Positions 44,747 through 53,268 of a stretch of DNA of 64,000 nucleotides are shown piece after piece. The stretch spans positions 3,534,001 through 3,598,000 of the forward strand of contig OZ246956.1 in assembly GCA_965232105.1 (NCBI GenBank). Reading direction: 5' to 3'. This DNA comes from Multivorans sp965232105 (GTDB lineage Bacteria > Acidobacteriota > Thermoanaerobaculia > Multivoradales > Multivoraceae). The translations under genes were made by a program, and so were the position numbers. The notes below the pieces were generated by a model, which saw only the letters and a program-made list of their open reading frames with translations, was not told the origin of the DNA and searched no databases. Every line of letters begins with the position of its first letter. Position 1 is the stretch's first letter.

Positions 44747-46960
44747 CGGCTGCGGTCCAAGGTTCCCTGTTTCGACGGGTGCGTGCCTCGGCGCCGCGGC
44801 CGGGACTTTCACTGGCTGCCAGCACCGAGAGGCGCGCGGTCCACGTTCGGGCCGCTGTCGAGGCAGTCAGGCGGGGGCTCGGCGACCGCGAATCCGTGAA
44901 GCGGGCATTGTCCTGCCTGATGGCGAGTCGCTGGCGCGGCGAGGGCTTCGTCGAGCCAAATGACATGGCCCTTCACGCGGCATGGTCTCTCGTCAGCGTC
45001 CGGATCGTGGGACGTAGCGTCGGGGCCCTTAGCACCAGGGCGTCCTTTCGTGACGCGGAATCGTGGTTCCTGGGAACCGTACGGTCGCCGGTTTCCCTTG
45101 CGGAACAGGTGACGGCCATCGCGGACCTGGATGCCGTGCGGTCCCTGGAGAGGATCGCCTACGACCAGGAACTCAGGGACCTGTTGCCCTACGTGCTCGA
45201 CTCGATCGGGCCTGGCAGCAGGGCGAGCGTAATGCGCAATCCAGCGACGGGCGAGTCCAGACGCGCCCGGAAGGCGGCCGGGGTCTTCTACACGCCTTCC
45301 GACGTCGCGGAGTACATCGCGGGCGAGACGCTTTCCGACGTCGATGAGGCGGTCGCCTGTCCCAAAGTCCTTGATCCTGCCTGCGGCTCCGGTGTCTTTC
45401 TCAAGGCGGCGCTCGACGCTGCGTCGCTTCGCGATGCAGACGGGGCCCGCTTCAGTTTCGTTGAAGAGTGCCTCTACGGAATCGACATCAGTCCGCTGGC
45501 TGTGGAGGCTGCCTGTTTCGTTCTTCTGCGAGAGTGCGTCGACTCGAAGGAGCGGCTTCAAGCGTCGCCGTGGTCGCTCTGGCACCGCATCCGCTGCAAC
45601 TTCTGCGTGGGCGATGCACTGAACTTCTGTCTTCGACCCTCTCGAACGAACGGCAGTCTGGCCCTCGCCCAACTGCGAACGTCTCTTGATCGGTCGTACA
45701 TGCCACCGGACGATCGGAACCAAGAGCCCCAAAAGGAGGCAGACCCACTCTTCTCGCGTGGCATATCTCTCGGAGACGCGTTCCCGGGGCTCGCCACCGG
45801 CGCCGACGCGGTGATAGGGAACCCGCCCTACGCGGCGATCGGTTCGCATCGCGACGCCGCGGCCCTTGAGCGGCGGTTCGCTTCGGCGCTCGCCGGCTCC
45901 ATCGAGCGAAGTGACTGCTATCCGCTCTTCGTCGAGATGATGTGGCGTCTCGCTCGCCGGGACAGCAGCTCGTCGGGCATGGTCGTTCCCCTATCGATCG
46001 CCTGCAGCCGTCGCGCTCAGCTCGTCGCCCTCAGGCGGGCCATCGCGACCAGCGGAGGCCGGTGGCGGTTTGCGTTCTTCGACCGTGAGCCGCATGGGCT
46101 CTTCGGCGAAGAGGTCAAGACGCGCAACGCGATCATCTTCCGGGCGGGGCGTCGCGGACATGACGCTCCCACGTCGGTCGAGACCGGTCCGCTTCGCAGG
46201 TGGACGAGCCGACAACGTGCGGAACTTCACGAAGATCGACTTCACCCGTTTGCCAGGGACGGAGATGGCGCACGGCATCCCCAAGGTGGCCGGGCAAGAC
46301 GCGGCAACTGTGTACGCCGGACTCTTGCGTCGAACCGAGCGTCTGCGCGGCATGTGCAGCGATGTCAAGTCGTGCCTACCTGGCGAGACGCGTAGAACCA
46401 GCTCGCAACCACGGGTGTTCGTGGCCGGCACAGCGTACAACTTCCTGAGCATCTTCAGACCGCACAGGTTACTGCCTCCGCAGCAAGCGCCATGGAGTTC
46501 CAGCAGAGTTCTCGCGCTGGAGTTCAACAGCGAGGAGTCAGCCGCGCGCGCCTTCGCCTACCTTGGCAGCCGCATCGCATACTGGCTCTGGCACGTCTCG
46601 GAGGACGGGTTCCATGTGACCCGCTCCTTCGTGCTCGACCTACCGCTGGCAGACGGAATCTGCGAACCCGGCCGGGAGGCCGCGTTGGCCGATTGCGGCG
46701 CCCGATTGTGGGACAGCTTACAGGCGCAGCAGGTGGTCAGCGTCAACGGCGGTCGTCAGACCATCTCTTACCGTCCCTACGGAAGCGACGAAGTCCGCGA
46801 CGAAATCGACGCTCTCCTGCTCGATGCTCTCGGCATAGGGCCGTCTTTCGGCGCTTACCTCCGCTCTTTCACCCGTCAGACCGTAACGGTCGACGAGCGC
46901 GATCCGAGGCGGCGGCTCATGGCGCAGGTCCAGGCCGGAGGCGCAGCATGTTCCGCCTGA
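44743..46960 (+). pseudogene. N6-adenine DNA methyltransferase, frameshifted
   Basis: Eco57I-type adenine methyltransferase. The first 490 codons are intact with ARKAAGVFYTPSDVAEYIA, motif I DPACGSG (from Asp211) and motif IV NPPY (Asn360). After TGPLRRWTSR, near 46215, homology continues in the next frame as NVRNFTKIDFTRLPGTEM and runs through the target-recognition half (GTAYNFLSIFRPHRLLPP, SRIAYWLWHVSEDGFHVTRS) to 46960. The first frame ends at 46395. One inserted or two lost bases explain it; there is no slippery run. The catalytic half might still fold but lacks its recognition half. The second part overlaps the next gene by 13 bases. Confidence 0.82.
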
Positions 46961-47841
46961 CTAAGGCGATCAAGGAGAAGAGCCGGCTCAGCAAGGAGGA
47001 CTGGCGCGAATACACCAAGACGGTTTGGAGCATCGCCAACACGAAGCATGGAGAGCATCCGGCCGTGTTCCCAGCGGAAATCCCCCATCGACTGATCAGG
47101 CTCTTCACTTGGCACGGCGAAACGGTTCTCGATCCGTTCGCCGGCGTTGGAACGACCGCAGAAGCGGCCATCCGGCTTGGACGCCGGGTCGTCTGCGTCG
47201 ACCAGAGTGACGAGTACACGGACATCATCCGGCGGGACTGCGGGCAACTGAGGAACGGTCATCTGACTGCCGAAGAACTGATGGATGTGGTTCACGGAGA
47301 CAGCCGCGACCTGTCGTTCCTGGACGACTCCTCTGTGGCCCTGGTCGTTACCAGCCCGCCGTACTGGAACAAAGCCGACTACGGCGCTTCCGGTGCCAAC
47401 CTCGGAAGCATCGCCGGTTACAGGCAGTTCCTGCACGAGATCAGGCCAGTCTTCGAGGAATGCCATCGAGTGCTCCAACCGGGTCGTAAGTGTTGTTTAG
47501 TGACGGCAAACGTCAACCAGCATACTGACCGGGGCCTCTTGACCTTTCCGCTTGCCGCGGACTTCGGCGCCATTCTGCGGGACGTAGGTTTCGCGATGGT
47601 TACCGAAATCGTCTGGTCGAAGGACGGCACCGGTGGACGTTGGGGATCCGCCAACGCACAGCGACCCATTTTCGGAAGCTATCCGTACCCCCCGAACTTC
47701 CTCTTCAAGAACGTCCACGAGTACATCCTGGTCTTCTCGAAGTCGCCGTCCAGGAAGTCGAAGGGACCCAAGGTCGTGCCCTACGACGAACTCATGGCCA
47801 TGGAGGGCGCACCGGGTGTCGAGCGGGTCCCCGGAGGATGA
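46948..47841 (+). CDS. DNA methyltransferase (N4-cytosine/N6-adenine type)
   Basis: Methyltransferase of 297 residues. Motif I is DPFAGVGTT (from Asp62) and motif IV is SPPYW (Ser136-Trp140), with VLQPGRKCCLVTANV and FLFKNVHEYILVFSKSP later. S-P-P-Y-W is frequent in N4-cytosine enzymes. The gene is intact, overlaps the end of the frameshifted methyltransferase and is followed after 6 bases by the PLD nuclease. A system with two methyltransferases fits an asymmetric recognition sequence. Confidence 0.88.
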   Translation: MFRLTKAIKEKSRLSKEDWREYTKTVWSIANTKHGEHPAVFPAEIPHRLIRLFTWHGETVLDPFAGVGTTAEAAIRLGRRVVCVDQSDEYTDIIRRDCGQLRNGHLTAEELMDVVHGDSRDLSFLDDSSVALVVTSPPYWNKADYGASGANLGSIAGYRQFLHEIRPVFEECHRVLQPGRKCCLVTANVNQHTDRGLLTFPLAADFGAILRDVGFAMVTEIVWSKDGTGGRWGSANAQRPIFGSYPYPPNFLFKNVHEYILVFSKSPSRKSKGPKVVPYDELMAMEGAPGVERVPGG

Positions 47842-47847
47842 CGGGAC

Positions 47848-49101
47848 ATGGAGTACGAGTTTCACCTTCAAGACCCGACATCGCGCGACACCGTCTATCT
47901 ATTCGAGGCAATCGTCGATGCGTTGTCGGGCGCGGAAACCTGGGAAGGGATGTTCGCTTTTGCGTCTCGCGCTGGTGTGGATTCCCTGATCGGCGACCCG
48001 GCCACTCAAAGCTTCCTGAGAGGGTCCACGATGTGGTTGCTCGTCGGCGTGGACGCGGTCACGGATCGTCAAGCTCTTGAGTGTCTGAGGGAGCGTGAGA
48101 GGGAACACGACCGCCTGAGCGTACGGGTCTTCAAGAATCCGACAAGCGCGTTGTTCCATCCGAAGATCGCGCGCTTCAGTTATCCGGACGGGCGACGATC
48201 CGTGATCGTCGGCTCTGGCAATCTCACCCCGGGAGGTCTTCAACAGAACTTCGAGGCTTTCAGTGTGATGCGGACGGCCGCTGACGAATCCGCAGGCGTA
48301 TCGTCGTGGGATCGCTTCCTAGCCGATCAAGATTCCTACATCGGAGGGATCGACGCAGAGGCGCTGGAACTTGCGGCCAGGAACGTCTCGAAACGTCCGA
48401 GACACAGCCGACGGGGTCCGACGCCGGGTCCCACGGTGGTCGAGGCGGATACGGATGGCAACGTGGTCGGGGAAGGTACGGGCCGGTTCCTCGTCGCGCA
48501 CGTTCCGAGAGCGGGGGACAGGTGGAATCAGGTCCACTTCAACCGTGCCGTAGTCGAGGACTTCTTCCAGATCCGGTCCGGTACGCACGAGCGGGTGTAT
48601 CTGCGTGAGTGCCGTGGAGAGTCGGGTTTCGGCGACCAGGAGGTGCGCCCTTGCGTGTACAGCGAGAGCAACAGGAACCTGAAGATCGAGGTGGCTTCGC
48701 ATGCGGGCGAGGCCTATCCGGATGACGGGCCGCCCATCGCCCTCTTCCAGGAGCTTCAGGTGCGGTCGTTCGCGTACATGCTCCTCATGCCGGGCGAGCC
48801 GGGATACGCAGAGTTGAAACGCCTGACGATCGACTTACCTTCGGTCGGCAAGGGGCTTCCTCGCGCCTTACGCGAGGCGATAGGGTCGGGTCGGCATGGC
48901 CGAACTGTCCGCTGGTGGAGAAGCTGCCGCCAACCCAATGACGAGCCCAGTCGAGGCGAGGAAGCGCTCGCCCGATGCCCTCCGTCTCGAGCAGGTCACG
49001 AAGTCCTACGACACGGAGGCGGGCACCGTCGAGGTTCTGCGGGGAATCTCGCTGGCCCTGAGCGCCGGAGAGGCCCTGGCGGTAACCGGTCCCTCGGGTA
49101 G
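47848..49101 (+). CDS. PLD-fold restriction endonuclease, 3' end fused into the next gene
   Basis: The N-terminal 190 residues are a phospholipase D-type nuclease domain with the catalytic His104 and Lys106 (LFHPKIARF) and Gly-Ser-Gly-Asn at 122-125 (VGSGNLTPGG), as in BfiI and NgoFVII-type restriction enzymes. The C-terminal half is a plausible recognition domain (RAGDRWNQVHFNRAVVEDFF). After about 48890 the frame runs through the start of the ABC ATPase gene and the product becomes low-complexity until 49101, so the natural end is probably lost. The domain core remains complete. Confidence 0.8.
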   Translation: MEYEFHLQDPTSRDTVYLFEAIVDALSGAETWEGMFAFASRAGVDSLIGDPATQSFLRGSTMWLLVGVDAVTDRQALECLREREREHDRLSVRVFKNPTSALFHPKIARFSYPDGRRSVIVGSGNLTPGGLQQNFEAFSVMRTAADESAGVSSWDRFLADQDSYIGGIDAEALELAARNVSKRPRHSRRGPTPGPTVVEADTDGNVVGEGTGRFLVAHVPRAGDRWNQVHFNRAVVEDFFQIRSGTHERVYLRECRGESGFGDQEVRPCVYSESNRNLKIEVASHAGEAYPDDGPPIALFQELQVRSFAYMLLMPGEPGYAELKRLTIDLPSVGKGLPRALREAIGSGRHGRTVRWWRSCRQPNDEPSRGEEALARCPPSRAGHEVLRHGGGHRRGSAGNLAGPERRRGPGGNRSLG

Positions 49102-49669
49102 TGGCAAGAGCACTCTCCTGCACCTCGCCTCGACGCTGGAGGCGCCTACGTCAGGCAGCATCCGGATCGCGGGCCAGGCTGCCCACGATTTGCCCGAACG
49201 GGAGCTGGCGGCGTTCCGTAGCCGGAGCGTCGGCCTGGTGTTCCAGGATCACTATCTGCTGCCGCAGTACACGATGCTGCAGAACGTGCTTCTTCCGACC
49301 GTGGCCGCTGGTGGCGGCGTGGACGGAGGAGAGGAGCGGGCCCGGAGCCTGCTCCAGGCCGTCGGCCTCGGTACGCGCATCGACCACCGGCCTGCGCAGC
49401 TCTCGGGGGGAGAGAGGCAGCGAGCGGCCATCGTGCGGGCACTGATCAACCGGCCGAGCCTGCTCCTTTGCGACGAGCCGACCGGCAATCTGGACGCGGA
49501 GACCGCCACCTCCGTGGCCGACCTCCTGCTCGACCTCCACGCCGAACGCGACAGCGCCCTGATCGTGGTCACCCACAGCCTGGATCTGGCCGCGCGCCTG
49601 CCGCGGCGGGTCGAGTTGCGGGGAGGACTGCTCACGGAAGCGCCGCCGCGACAGGCGGCCGGAGGCTGA
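48896..49669 (+). CDS. ABC transporter ATP-binding protein (LolD/MacB-type)
   Basis: ATPase subunit of 257 residues. Walker A GPSGSGKST lies near residue 66, the Q-loop is LVFQDHYLLPQY, the signature LSGGERQR and Walker B LLLCDEPTGNLD follow. GNLD and the lack of long C-terminal extension are typical of LolD/MacB/FtsE exporters. ATG 48896 overlaps the PLD frame; ATG 48938 is a second option and fits the family length better. The permease starts 4 bases after the stop. Confidence 0.93.
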   Translation: MAELSAGGEAAANPMTSPVEARKRSPDALRLEQVTKSYDTEAGTVEVLRGISLALSAGEALAVTGPSGSGKSTLLHLASTLEAPTSGSIRIAGQAAHDLPERELAAFRSRSVGLVFQDHYLLPQYTMLQNVLLPTVAAGGGVDGGEERARSLLQAVGLGTRIDHRPAQLSGGERQRAAIVRALINRPSLLLCDEPTGNLDAETATSVADLLLDLHAERDSALIVVTHSLDLAARLPRRVELRGGLLTEAPPRQAAGG

Positions 49670-49673
49670 AGGC

Positions 49674-52007
49674 GTGAGTGCGGCCAGGCCCGGCGGAGCC
49701 CTGCCCGGTCTGCGGCACTACTGGCGCTCCAACGTCGCCGTCGTGCTGACTGCCGCCGTCGCGGCGTCCGTGCTCACCGGCGCCCTGATGGTTGGCGACT
49801 CGGTGCGAGGAAGCCTGCGGGACCTGACCCTCGACCGGCTCGGCGGGATCGACCATGCCCTGCTCGGCGCCGGTTTCTTTCGGGACGGCTTGCGGGACGA
49901 GCTGGCGGAGGATTCCGAGTTCGGGTCCCGCTACGGGTTGGTATCGGCGGCAATCCTGATGCAGGGGAGCATCGTGGAGCCCGAGAGCGGCCGGCGCGCC
50001 GCGCGGATCAACGTCCAGGGGATCGACGACGCCTTTGCCGCGTTCTTCCCGGGCACGGAGGAGGCCCTCGACCTGTCCCGGCGTGACGGTCAATTGTTCG
50101 CGTCGGTTGCGGTCAACCGAACGCTCGCTTCGTCTCTTGCGGTCGAGGAGGGCGACTCCGTCCTGCTCTACCTGGAACGGCCGAGTGAAGCCCCGCGCGC
50201 CAGCCTGATGGGGGAGAAGGACCCCGCAAACCAGTTGGAGAGCGTGCGTCTCAGCGTGGTGTCGGTGCTGGAAGACGTCGGCGCGGGCCGCTTCCAGCTC
50301 GCCCCGCACCAGAGCCAGCCGCTCGTTGCCTATCTCCGCCTGCGCGACCTCCAAAGGGAACTCGATCGCCGCAACCTCGCCAACACGTTGTTGGTGGGGG
50401 AGCGAGTGAAGACCGCTTCCGGCCCGGTGGCTGACCCGGAGGCCGCGGCAGCCGATGTCGAGCGCCGAATCCGTTCCCAGGCCGAAGTGGCCGATTTCGG
50501 GCTCACCCTCGAGGCGACGGACGATCACCTGCTCGTGACGACATCCCGGATCATTCTCGGCGCCGAGTTGGCCCGGGAGGTTCAGGCTGCGGCCTCGGAG
50601 GTCGGCGCCGAGACGATCGAAGTCTCGACCTATCTGGCCAATCGGACCGCGGCCGACAGCGGCGCGGCCGCGCCGTACTCGACGATCACGGCACTTGATG
50701 TGGCGCGAGCTGGCGAACTCGGCGCTCTGCGGTTGACGGACGGTCGACCGGCTCCCGGGCTCGGGCGTGGCGAAGTGCTGGTCAACTCGTTCCTGGCCGA
50801 AGATCTCGCGGTCGGAGCGGGCGACCGGCTGGCGATCGACTACTTCCAGCTTGGCGACCGGGAACAGTTGATCGAACAGACCGTCGAGACCACGGTGGCC
50901 GGGGTCGTCGAGATGAGGGACTGGGGCCTCGACCGAACGCTGACGCCGGACTTTCCCGGAGTCGCCGACGCGGACAACATGAGCGACTGGGATCCGACCT
51001 TCCCGGTCGATCTGAGCCGGATACGGGACCGGGACGAGGCCTACTGGGACGAGTTCCGCGCCACTCCCAAGCTGTTCGTCGATCTGGACTACGGGGCCGG
51101 GCTCTGGTCGAGCCGCTTCGGCCACCTGACCTCCCTGCGACTTCTGCCGCCGGAAGGCACAACACCGGCACAGCTCCGGGAGACGCTCGAGGATGGGTTG
51201 CCGGACCGGGTCGCGCTCCACGCGGCAGGCCTCGCGGTGGAGCCGGTCAAGGCCAGGGGCCTGCGCGGCGCCTCGGGGGCTACGGATTTCGGCGGCCTCT
51301 TCGTAGGCTTCAGCCTCTTTCTCATCGTGTCGGCGGCGTTGCTGGTGGGGCTCTTCTTCCGCCTGGGAACCGAGGGCCGCGCGAACGAGATGGGACTTCT
51401 GCTGGCGCTTGGCTACGGCGTCGCGCGGGTCCGCCGCCGCTTCCTGCTCGAGGGGGCCCTGCTGGGCGGTGTCGGCGTGCTTCTCGGCCTGGGCGGCGCC
51501 GTGCTCTATGCCGGCGCGATGATGGCCGCACTGCGGACCCTGTGGCGCTCGGCGGTCGGCTCGAGTCACCTCTACCTGCACGTCGAACCCCTGACGCTGG
51601 CGTTGGGCGGTGCGGCCTCCATTCTGGTCGTGCTGTTCGCGATCCGGGGCGCCGTCGGTCGCCTCGCCGCGGTGTCGCCGATCCGGCTGCTGCGCGGAGA
51701 GACGTCGGACCGGCCGGCCGCGGCCCGGACACGGGGGCGACGGGCCCGATGGACCGCGAGCGTCGGCGGCGTGACTGCGGCGGTACTGCTCGGCGCTTCG
51801 GCGGCGGCCCCGGCGTCCATCGCTGCCTACCTGTTCTTCGGCGGCGGCGCCTGCCTCCTGATCGCCGGCCTGGCGGGTTTCACGCTCTGGCTCCGGAAGC
51901 GTCGGCGGCGCCGCTCGAGAGCTGGTCCTTGCGGGCCGGTTCAAGGATGGCCGCGGCCAACGCGTCTCTCAATCCGGGCCGGAGCCTGCTCTGTGCGGCC
52001 CTGGTAG
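49674..52007 (+). CDS. FtsX/MacB-type ABC permease, N-terminal part (frameshifted gene)
   Basis: First 2.3 kb of a large permease. GTG 49674 starts an N-terminal helix (VAVVLTAAVAASVLTGALMV) and a MacB-like periplasmic domain, then three helices (LIVSAALLVGLFFRLG, LLGGVGVLLGLGGAVLYAG) and a last helix before FTLWLRKRRRR near 51905. There the reading frame should move: the continuation LESWSLRAGSRMAAANASLN is in another frame. In this frame the product ends at 52007 in unrelated residues. A one-base loss near 51905-51920 explains it. Confidence 0.82.
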   Translation: MSAARPGGALPGLRHYWRSNVAVVLTAAVAASVLTGALMVGDSVRGSLRDLTLDRLGGIDHALLGAGFFRDGLRDELAEDSEFGSRYGLVSAAILMQGSIVEPESGRRAARINVQGIDDAFAAFFPGTEEALDLSRRDGQLFASVAVNRTLASSLAVEEGDSVLLYLERPSEAPRASLMGEKDPANQLESVRLSVVSVLEDVGAGRFQLAPHQSQPLVAYLRLRDLQRELDRRNLANTLLVGERVKTASGPVADPEAAAADVERRIRSQAEVADFGLTLEATDDHLLVTTSRIILGAELAREVQAAASEVGAETIEVSTYLANRTAADSGAAAPYSTITALDVARAGELGALRLTDGRPAPGLGRGEVLVNSFLAEDLAVGAGDRLAIDYFQLGDREQLIEQTVETTVAGVVEMRDWGLDRTLTPDFPGVADADNMSDWDPTFPVDLSRIRDRDEAYWDEFRATPKLFVDLDYGAGLWSSRFGHLTSLRLLPPEGTTPAQLRETLEDGLPDRVALHAAGLAVEPVKARGLRGASGATDFGGLFVGFSLFLIVSAALLVGLFFRLGTEGRANEMGLLLALGYGVARVRRRFLLEGALLGGVGVLLGLGGAVLYAGAMMAALRTLWRSAVGSSHLYLHVEPLTLALGGAASILVVLFAIRGAVGRLAAVSPIRLLRGETSDRPAAARTRGRRARWTASVGGVTAAVLLGASAAAPASIAAYLFFGGGACLLIAGLAGFTLWLRKRRRRRSRAGPCGPVQGWPRPTRLSIRAGACSVRPW

Positions 52008-53113
52008 CCAGCGCATCGTTCGTGATCGTCGCCGTCGGCGCCTACGGTTTGCGCTTCGGCGAGGAAACACGCGCCCTGGACTCGGGCGCCGGCGGCTTCG
52101 ACCTGGTCGCGGAGGCGGACGTTTCGATCCTGGCCGATCTCACGACGGTGGACGGCCGGTACGATCTGGGTTTCGGTGAAGAGGCGTCCACGCTCATCGG
52201 ACAGAGCCAGGTCATCGCCTTCCGCACCGTGCCCGGCGACGACATCAGTTGCCTGAACCTGTTCCAGCCGGAGCGACCGCGGTTGCTGGGGGCGCCGCCG
52301 GAGTTGATAGAGCGGGGCGGTTTTCGGTTCCAGGCGCTCGCGGATCACGCGGGCGAAGAGCCGTGGAAGCTGCTGGAGGAGGATCTCGGGCCGGGAGTCA
52401 TCCCCGCGATCGGCGACTTCAACTCGGTCATGTGGATCCTGCACTCGGGACTGGGGCAGGGGATCGAGATCGAAACGGAACGCGGCGACACCCTCGAACT
52501 CAGGCTGGTCGGTCTGCTTCGCAAGAGCGTCTTCCAGAGCGAGCTCGTGATCTCCGAAGCGAACCTGGCGAAGCACTTCCCGAGCCGCACCGGCGCCTCC
52601 TACTTCCTGCTGCGGACGCCGCCGGGCGAGCAGGACCGCACGATGCAGGAACTGGAACGCACGCTCGGCGGTTTCGGCTTCGACGCAGTTCCCACAGCCC
52701 AGCGCCTGCAGGCTTTCCAGGCCGTCGAGAACACGTACCTCGGCACCTTCCAGACCCTTGGCGGACTCGGCCTGCTGCTGGGCACGCTGGGGCTGGCGGT
52801 CGTCCTGCTGCGGAATCTGCTCGAACGCCGTGGCGAGCTGGCCACCATGCAGGCGATCGGCTTCTGGCGGCGAGCGCTCGCCTGGCTCGTGGTGGCCGAG
52901 AACGGCCTGGTCCTGACCGCCGGGGTCGCCGTCGGCGCCGCCTCGGCGCTGGTCGCGGTGAGCCCGCACCTGCTTGGCGGCCACGCACTCGTGCCCTGGC
53001 CCTCCCTCGCACTGACGCTGCTGCTGGTGATGGCCGCGGGCACGCTCGCCAGCCTCGCCGCGGTAAGGCGAGTCACCCGCGAGGATCTGCTCCCGGCCCT
53101 GCGCGGGAGTTGA
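51947..53113 (+). CDS. FtsX/MacB-type ABC permease, C-terminal part
   Basis: Second half of the same permease, 388 residues from ATG 51947, overlapping the first part by about 60 bases. It has a helix (LLCAALVASASFVIVAVGAY), a second MacB-like periplasmic domain and the final three FtsX helices (LGLLLGTLGLAVVLLRNLLE, WLVVAENGLVLTAGVAVGA). The homologous single gene would run 49674-53113. It could be translated as a separate chain, but a ribosome site before ATG 51947 is weak. The function is export of lipoprotein, peptide or drug. Confidence 0.8.
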   Translation: MAAANASLNPGRSLLCAALVASASFVIVAVGAYGLRFGEETRALDSGAGGFDLVAEADVSILADLTTVDGRYDLGFGEEASTLIGQSQVIAFRTVPGDDISCLNLFQPERPRLLGAPPELIERGGFRFQALADHAGEEPWKLLEEDLGPGVIPAIGDFNSVMWILHSGLGQGIEIETERGDTLELRLVGLLRKSVFQSELVISEANLAKHFPSRTGASYFLLRTPPGEQDRTMQELERTLGGFGFDAVPTAQRLQAFQAVENTYLGTFQTLGGLGLLLGTLGLAVVLLRNLLERRGELATMQAIGFWRRALAWLVVAENGLVLTAGVAVGAASALVAVSPHLLGGHALVPWPSLALTLLLVMAAGTLASLAAVRRVTREDLLPALRGS

Positions 53114-53268
53114 AACGACGGGGAGAATCGGAAGCCGGGGGACGACGCCCCCGGGAACCATGGCTGCACGGCGGTACTCACCTGTGCATTTCACGCATTT
53201 GACAGGAATCCGTAGCGTCTGCTAAGAGCTTTGTTGAACTCTCGAAGAGTTGAAGTGTGGTGGTTGGG

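Noticed and set aside
46190..46230. Programmed frameshift in the adenine methyltransferase
   Set aside because: No slippery heptamer, stop-codon context or clear structure is seen; plain mutation or assembly error is simpler.
49632..51944. A 770-residue minus-strand open frame
   Set aside because: It is antisense to the ABC permease, with low-complexity composition and no domain.
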